Assembly: GCF_013408745.1 (NCBI RefSeq)
Contig: NZ_JACCBJ010000001.1
Location: 806,001 to 870,000 of the forward strand
DNA from: Leifsonia soli
GTDB taxonomy: Bacteria > Actinomycetota > Actinomycetes > Actinomycetales > Microbacteriaceae
Direction of reading: 5' to 3'
Length of the DNA stretch: 64,000 bases
Shown: positions 59,596 to 64,000 of the stretch, piece after piece
Layout of the letters: each line of letters opens with the position of its first letter
Numbering within the stretch: position 1 is the stretch's first letter
Notes under the pieces: generated by a model
The model's input: only the letters and a program-made list of their open reading frames with translations
The model's database searches: none
Told to the model about the DNA's origin: nothing
Program-made: the position numbers and the translations under genes

Positions 59596-61005
59596 GTGAA
59601 GACCACGGTCGAGAAGCTCAGCCCCACCCGCACCAAGCTCACCATCTCGGTGACGCCGGAGGAGCTGCAGCCTTCCATCAAGCACGCGTACGAGCACATC
59701 GCCGAGCAGGTGACCATCCCCGGTTTCCGCAAGGGCAAGGTGCCGCCGCCCATCATCGACCAGCGGGTCGGCAAGGCCGCCGTCCTGGAGCACGCGGTCA
59801 ACGAGGGTCTCGACGGCTTCTACCGTCGCGCCGTGGAGGAGAACGACGTTCGTCCCCTCGGCCGCCCGGAGGCCGACATCACCGAGTGGCCGAACGAGAA
59901 GGACTTCTCGGGCGACCTGCTCCTCACCATCGAGGTGGACGTGCGCCCCGAGGTGAAGCTGCCCGACTTCGACGACATCACCATCACGGTCGACGCGGCC
60001 GAGGTGGGCGTGGATGACGTGGAGGAGGAGCTGGATCGGCTCCGCAGCCGCTTCGGCACCCTCGTCACGGTCGACCGTCCCGCCAAGACCGGTGACTTCG
60101 CGCAGATCGACCTGGTCGCCGTCATCGGCGGCGAAGAGGTCGACACCGCCGCGAACATCTCCTACGAGATCGGCTCGGGCGAGCTCATCGACGGCATCGA
60201 CGAGGCCCTCGACACCCTCACCGCCGGCGAGACCACCACGTTCGAGGCGCCGCTCATGGGCGGTGACCACGAGGGTGAGAACGCGCAGATCACCGTCACG
60301 CTGAACGCCGTCAAGGAGCGCGAGCTTCCGGAGGCCGACGACGACTTCGCCCAGATCGCCAGCGAGTTCGACACCATCGGCGAGCTGCGTCAGAGCCTGC
60401 GCACGCAGGTCGAGCGCGCCAAGGTGTTCGGCCAGGGCACGGCCGCCCGCGACCAGCTGGTCGACAAGCTCCTCGAGCTGGTCGAGATCCCGGTCCCGGA
60501 GCAGCTGGTCGAGGACGAGGTCCACCGCCACCTGGAGCAGGAGAACCGCCTCGAGGACGACGTCCACCGCGCCGAGGTGAAGGAGTCCAGCGAGAAGACC
60601 TTCAAGACGCAGATCCTCCTCGACGAGGTCGCGCAGGAGAACGACGTCAAGGTCAGCCAGGACGAGCTCACCCAGTACCTCGTGCAGGGTGCCGCGCAGT
60701 ACGGCATGGACCCGAACGAGTTCGTCAAGATCCTCAGCGAGAACGGCCAGATCCCGTCGATGGTCGGCGAGGTCGCCCGCAACAAGGCGCTCGCGATCAT
60801 CCTCGGCAAGGTGAAGGTCGTCGACAGCAACGGCAAGCCGGTCGACCTGGCCGAGTTCACCGCGATCGCCGACGGCGACGACACCGACGCCGAGGCTCCG
60901 GGCGACGAGGCCCCCGCGGCTGAGGAGGCCCCCGCCGAGGAGGCCCCCGCCGCCGAGGAGAAGCCCAAGAAGCGCTCCACCAAGAAGAAGGCCGACGACA
61001 AGTAA
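59596..61005 (+). CDS. tig: Trigger factor (ribosome-associated chaperone/PPIase)
   Basis: 469 aa from GTG at 59596, matching the conserved start (M)[18 protein letters not shown]. Ribosome-binding motif [14 protein letters not shown] near residue 45 (family GFRxGKxP), FKBP-type PPIase domain about 150-250 ([34 protein letters not shown]), helical C-terminal arms, then an acidic Ala/Pro/Glu tail ([13 protein letters not shown]) and a Lys-rich end. AGGAG lies 12 bases upstream. Conserved neighbour of clpP-clpX. Confidence 0.96.
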   Translation: MKTTVEKLSPTRTKLTISVTPEELQPSIKHAYEHIAEQVTIPGFRKGKVPPPIIDQRVGKAAVLEHAVNEGLDGFYRRAVEENDVRPLGRPEADITEWPNEKDFSGDLLLTIEVDVRPEVKLPDFDDITITVDAAEVGVDDVEEELDRLRSRFGTLVTVDRPAKTGDFAQIDLVAVIGGEEVDTAANISYEIGSGELIDGIDEALDTLTAGETTTFEAPLMGGDHEGENAQITVTLNAVKERELPEADDDFAQIASEFDTIGELRQSLRTQVERAKVFGQGTAARDQLVDKLLELVEIPVPEQLVEDEVHRHLEQENRLEDDVHRAEVKESSEKTFKTQILLDEVAQENDVKVSQDELTQYLVQGAAQYGMDPNEFVKILSENGQIPSMVGEVARNKALAIILGKVKVVDSNGKPVDLAEFTAIADGDDTDAEAPGDEAPAAEEAPAEEAPAAEEKPKKRSTKKKADDK

Positions 61006-61021
61006 CCGTCTCGCCGTCACG

Positions 61022-61057
61022 AAGCCGGGTCCGCGCCCTCCAGCGCGGCCCGGCTTT
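61022..61057 (+). terminator. Terminator of tig
   Basis: AAGCCGGGTCCGCG pairs with CGCGGCCCGGCTT with one bulged base, then TTTC. 17 bases after the tig stop. Confidence 0.75.
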
Positions 61058-61065
61058 CGTGCATC

Positions 61066-61120
61066 TGTGGGACGCGACACGCCGTTCTGGCACGATGGTG
61101 ACGGCGTGTTGCGCCCCACA
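61066..61120. repeat. 20-base inverted repeat between tig and the TPR gene
   Basis: Arms 61066-61085 and 61101-61120 are complements at 18 of 20 positions, loop of 15 bases. The inner part GCGACACGCCGT / ACGGCGTGTTGC matches the core of the element at 53726-53771. It follows a normal terminator directly and so is an additional structure. Confidence 0.82.
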
Positions 61121-61144
61121 GACCGAACGGATGAAGGAGTGCGG

Positions 61145-61630
61145 ATGGACGACTGGCGACAGCGGGTGGATGCGGTCTGGGCCGACGCGGACGACACGCG
61201 CGAACAGCAGACGCTCGACACGATCGACGCCCTCGTCGCGGAGCGCCCCGCCAACGACCCGGAGGCGCTGTTCGAGGCGGCCAGCGCCCGCGACTTCGCC
61301 GGCCGCGAGGTCGACGCGGAGCCGTTCTACCGCGCAGCGCTCGCTCACGGCCTCGCCGAGCCGTACCGGGGGCAGGCGATCGTGCAGCTGGCGAGCACCC
61401 TCCGCAACCTCGATCGTCCGGCTGAGGCGCTCGGCCTGCTGCGCGACTTCCTCGGCGCAGAGCCCGAGCATCCCCTCGCCGACGCCGCCCGCGCGTTCGC
61501 CGCGCTCTGCCTCTTCGACGACGGGATGCCGGCCGACGCGCTCCGCGAAGCGCTCGGCGCCCTCGCCCCGCACCTGCCGCGGTACAGCCGCTCGGTGACC
61601 GCCTACGCGGCCGCGCTCGACGACGACTGA
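61145..61630 (+). CDS. Tetratricopeptide-repeat protein, 161 aa
   Basis: ATG with AAGGAG 6 bases upstream. Helical repeat pairs: [60 protein letters not shown], in the TPR_5 style of small actinobacterial proteins. A scaffold for protein contacts, partner unknown. It sits between tig and clpP1, so a link with protein quality control is possible but unproven. Confidence 0.85.
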   Translation: MDDWRQRVDAVWADADDTREQQTLDTIDALVAERPANDPEALFEAASARDFAGREVDAEPFYRAALAHGLAEPYRGQAIVQLASTLRNLDRPAEALGLLRDFLGAEPEHPLADAARAFAALCLFDDGMPADALREALGALAPHLPRYSRSVTAYAAALDDD

Positions 61631-61705
61631 CCACCGCATCCGACCCCGGCCGCCCGGCTCTCTCTGCCGAGGGCGAACAGCGCCGAATTGCGCCCGGCCC
61701 TCCGA

Positions 61706-61711
61706 TAGATT
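61706..61711 (+). promoter_or_regulatory. -10 box of the clpP1-clpP2 operon
   Basis: TAGATT at 61706-61711, 33 bases before the clpP1 ATG. No TTGAC-like -35; upstream GCGAAC-AGCGCC (61671-61682) vaguely resembles a ClgR site. Confidence 0.45.
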
Positions 61712-61743
61712 CGACACCAAGCGACAAAGGAAACGGAGCGAAC

Positions 61744-62337
61744 ATGGCCGATATGGGTATCCAGCCCAGTGTTTTCGACAGACTTCTCAAGGACCGGATC
61801 ATCTGGCTCGGTTCGGAGGTCCGGGACGAGAACGCGAACGAGATCGCCGCGAAGCTGCTGCTCCTGGCCGCGGAGGACCCCAAGCGGGACATCTACCTCT
61901 ACATCAACTCCCCGGGTGGCTCGATCACCGCGGGCATGGCCATCTACGACACGATGCAGTTCGTCCCGAACGACATCGTCACGGTCGGCATCGGAATGGC
62001 CGCGTCGATGGGGCAGCTGCTCCTCACCGCGGGCACCAAGGGCAAGCGCTACATCACCCCGAACGCACGCGTTCTTCTGCACCAGCCGCACGGCGGGTTC
62101 GGCGGAACGGCGAGCGACATCCAGACCCAGGCTCAGCTCATCATCGACATGAAGAACCGCCTCGCCCAGATCACCGCTGAGGCGACCGGCAAGTCGGTCG
62201 AGCAGATCAACGCCGACGGCGACCGCGACCGCTGGTTCACCGCTCAGGAGGCGCTGGAGTACGGCTTCGTCGACCACATCCGGGAGTCGGCCCTCGACGT
62301 CTCGGGCGGCGGCGGAACCGAGCCGGAGTCCAAGTAG
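61744..62337 (+). CDS. clpP1: ATP-dependent Clp protease proteolytic subunit ClpP1
   Basis: 197 aa. Serine protease forming the degradation chamber with ClpP2. Triad Ser88 (GMAASMGQ), His113 (LLHQPHGG), Asp162 (GDRDRW). The N-terminal propeptide is short ([10 protein letters not shown]). RBS GGAAACGGAG 5-14 bases upstream. Oxyanion GG in INSPGGS. The C-terminal Gly-rich tail ([11 protein letters not shown]) is disordered. Cotranscribed with clpP2 after 31 bases. Confidence 0.97.
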   Translation: MADMGIQPSVFDRLLKDRIIWLGSEVRDENANEIAAKLLLLAAEDPKRDIYLYINSPGGSITAGMAIYDTMQFVPNDIVTVGIGMAASMGQLLLTAGTKGKRYITPNARVLLHQPHGGFGGTASDIQTQAQLIIDMKNRLAQITAEATGKSVEQINADGDRDRWFTAQEALEYGFVDHIRESALDVSGGGGTEPESK

Positions 62338-62368
62338 CAGGCCGCTGAATAGGAATAGGACAAATTCG

Positions 62369-63037
62369 ATGAACACCCCCATGCTCGGCGGTCAGGCCTT
62401 CAGCGGCGTTCAGGCGCCCGGCGCCCGCTACATCCTCCCCAGCTTCGAGGAGCGCACGGCGTACGGCTACAAGCGTCAGGACCCGTACGCGAAGCTCTTC
62501 GAGGACCGCATCATCTTCCTCGGCGTGCAGGTGGACGACGCGTCCGCCGACGACATCATGGCCCAGCTCCTCGTGCTGGAGAGCCAGGACCCGGACCGCG
62601 ACATCGTCATGTACATCAACTCGCCCGGTGGCTCGTTCACCGCGATGACGGCGATCTACGACACGATGCAGTACATCCGTCCGCAGATCCAGACCGTCGT
62701 GCTCGGCCAGGCCGCATCGGCCGCCGCCGTGCTGACGGCCGCCGGCACCCCCGGCAAGCGTCTGGCGCTGCCGAACGCCCGCATCCTCATCCACCAGCCC
62801 GCCGTCGGCGAGGCCGGACAGGGGCAGGCGTCCGACATCGAGATCCAGGCCAACGAGATCATGCGGATGCGCACCTGGCTGGAGGAGACGCTCTCGAAGC
62901 ACTCCAACCGCTCGGTGGAGCAGGTCAACAAGGACATCGACCGCGACAAGATCCTGTCGGCGGCCGAGGCCCTCGAGTACGGCCTGATCGACCAGGTGCT
63001 CACCAGCCGCAAGTCGCTTCCGGCGCTGGTCAAGTAA
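62369..63037 (+). CDS. clpP2: ATP-dependent Clp protease proteolytic subunit ClpP2
   Basis: 222 aa. Second ring subunit of the actinobacterial ClpP1P2 protease. Triad Ser117 (GQAASAAAV), His142 (LIHQPAVG), Asp193 (DIDRDKIL). Longer N-terminal region than ClpP1 (residues 1-40), consistent with a processed propeptide. In mycobacteria the two subunits form a mixed complex that binds ClpX and ClpC1; same is expected here. Confidence 0.97.
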   Translation: MNTPMLGGQAFSGVQAPGARYILPSFEERTAYGYKRQDPYAKLFEDRIIFLGVQVDDASADDIMAQLLVLESQDPDRDIVMYINSPGGSFTAMTAIYDTMQYIRPQIQTVVLGQAASAAAVLTAAGTPGKRLALPNARILIHQPAVGEAGQGQASDIEIQANEIMRMRTWLEETLSKHSNRSVEQVNKDIDRDKILSAAEALEYGLIDQVLTSRKSLPALVK

Positions 63038-63051
63038 GCCGCGACACCCGC

Positions 63052-63087
63052 AACGGGGTGGCCGTCCTCACGGGCGGCCACCCCGTT
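63052..63087 (+). terminator. Hairpin terminator after clpP2
   Basis: AACGGGGTGGCCGTCC pairs with GGGCGGCCACCCCGTT with one mismatch, loop TCAC-type. clpX therefore probably has its own promoter. Confidence 0.75.
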
Positions 63088-63176
63088 CGTGCGTCCGGCG
63101 GGAGTCATCTGCTGTGAGCAGAACCGCCGCGTGAACGAAAACGGCCGGGCTGCGCATCATTGTCGTCCGCACGGGT

Positions 63177-63182
63177 TAGGCT
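63177..63182 (+). promoter_or_regulatory. -10 box of clpX
   Basis: TAGGCT at 63177-63182, 35 bases before the ATG, followed by the strong RBS GAAGGAGGGG (63200-63209). Confidence 0.5.
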
Positions 63183-63216
63183 CGTCTGAACAGACCCGAA
63201 GAAGGAGGGGAGAGGG

Positions 63217-64000
63217 ATGGCACGCATCGGGGAAAGCGCCGATCTGCTCAAGTGTTCCTTCTGTGGCAAGAGCCAGAAGCAGGTCCAGCAGCTCATCGCT
63301 GGTCCTGGCGTGTACATCTGCGACGAGTGCGTCGAGCTCTGCAACGAGATCATCGAGGAGCGACTCGCCGAGGCGGGTGAGGAGGCATCGAGCGAGTTCG
63401 ACCTTCCGAAGCCCAAGGAGATCTTCGGGTTCCTGGAGGAGTACGTCATCGGCCAGGAGCAGGCCAAGCGCGCTCTGGCCGTCGCGGTGTACAACCACTA
63501 CAAGCGCGTCCGCGCCCGGCAGAGCCTCACGGCCGCCGACACGATGGACGACGTCGAGATCGCGAAGTCGAACATCCTGCTGATCGGCCCGACCGGCTGC
63601 GGCAAGACGTACCTCGCGCAGACGCTGGCCCGGCGCCTCAACGTGCCGTTCGCGGTCGCCGACGCGACCGCCCTCACCGAGGCCGGCTACGTCGGAGAAG
63701 ACGTCGAGAACATCCTCCTCAAGCTCATCCAGGCCGCCGACTACGACGTCAAGCGGGCCGAGACGGGCATCATCTACATCGACGAGGTCGACAAGATCGC
63801 CCGCAAGGCCGAGAACCCGTCGATCACGCGCGACGTCTCCGGCGAGGGCGTGCAGCAGGCGCTGCTGAAGATCCTCGAGGGCACGGTCGCGTCGGTCCCG
63901 CCGCAGGGCGGTCGCAAGCACCCGCACCAGGAGTTCATCCAGATCGACACGACGAACGTGCTGTTCATCGTGGCGGGCGCGTTCGCCGGGCTGGAGGAGA
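63217..64000 (+). CDS. clpX: ClpX, N-terminal 261 residues (runs off the window)
   Basis: AAA+ unfoldase that feeds substrates to ClpP1P2. N-terminal zinc-binding domain with Cys13, Cys16, Cys35, Cys38 ([15 protein letters not shown]), then the [16 protein letters not shown] start of the AAA domain, Walker A GPTGCGKT at 124-131, [11 protein letters not shown] pore-loop-1 region, Walker [16 protein letters not shown], and [19 protein letters not shown]. The sequence ends within the sensor region; the C-terminus is outside the window. Confidence 0.97.
   Translation, partial: MARIGESADLLKCSFCGKSQKQVQQLIAGPGVYICDECVELCNEIIEERLAEAGEEASSEFDLPKPKEIFGFLEEYVIGQEQAKRALAVAVYNHYKRVRARQSLTAADTMDDVEIAKSNILLIGPTGCGKTYLAQTLARRLNVPFAVADATALTEAGYVGEDVENILLKLIQAADYDVKRAETGIIYIDEVDKIARKAENPSITRDVSGEGVQQALLKILEGTVASVPPQGGRKHPHQEFIQIDTTNVLFIVAGAFAGLEE

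Noticed and set aside
61660-61743. ClgR operator upstream of clpP1
   Set aside because: GCGAAC-AGCGCC resembles only part of the known motif and symmetry is poor; mentioned only as a weak possibility.

Overview
This 64 kb stretch is high-GC actinobacterial chromosome, most likely from Leifsonia or a close relative in the Microbacteriaceae. That is an inference from the gene set and protein style (GatCAB, ClpP1-ClpP2-ClpX with Tig, orn beside tRNA-His, an ECF thiamine transporter, EttA, Streptomyces-like PepN); no marker gene for species is present. Almost all of it is ordinary core genome, with many genes starting on GTG and several apparently expressed as leaderless mRNAs.

Layout. 1-5915: end of gatC, then gatA and gatB (tRNA amidotransferase), a GNAT enzyme, a YbaK-type deacylase, a DUF2236 oxygenase and a PaaI thioesterase. 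5931-13655: acyl-CoA ligase, SDR protein, a YidC-type insertase with a small membrane protein, aldo/keto reductase, DNA polymerase IV and a GerW-like protein. 13656-17634: a TPP riboswitch heading a ykoE-ykoD-ykoC thiamine/HMP ECF operon that continues into a P-loop kinase and a small protein. 17668-24084: small zincin, MetE-like protein, secreted lysozyme-like protein, MFS exporter divergent from its ArsR-type regulator, thioredoxin-like protein, SGNH hydrolase, oligoribonuclease. 24132-24410: tRNA-His and tRNA-Arg. 24450-33770: MFS/LysR pair, Kef-type antiporter, nadE, msrA, ssb-like gene, lipoprotein, ettA, thioesterase. 33804-39952: Rieske lipoprotein, ECF sigma/anti-sigma pair, tesB, flavoprotein, truncated haemoglobin. 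39949-45074: MscS channel and a four-gene ABC exporter/two-component operon. 45194-55770: pepN, rpiB, nei-like glycosylase, PaiB-like protein, amidohydrolase, dps, a second two-component system, small cytosolic proteins.

55839-59337 is the accessory part: a small degenerate genomic island at the 3' end of tRNA-Gly(TCC). A 45-base copy of the tRNA 3' half marks the far end, a 28-base copy lies in the middle, and the intact tRNA closes it. Inside are a broken tyrosine recombinase, a two-gene unit (80-aa protein plus a 424-aa P-loop ATPase) of visibly lower GC, and a 318-aa zinc-ribbon protein. The ATPase unit is the best candidate for an undescribed system, possibly phage defence, but that is inference from architecture and location only.

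59461-64000 returns to core: tRNA-Pro, tig, a TPR protein, clpP1, clpP2 and the start of clpX, i.e. protein folding and regulated proteolysis in one neighbourhood.

Two further patterns cut across the window. First, several gene junctions carry long inverted repeats that fall into families: 24257-24330 with 37797-37866, and 53726-53771 with 61066-61120. They look like dispersed palindromic elements rather than simple terminators. Second, at least nine start codons lie 6-7 bases after a TANNNT box, the signature of leaderless transcripts.
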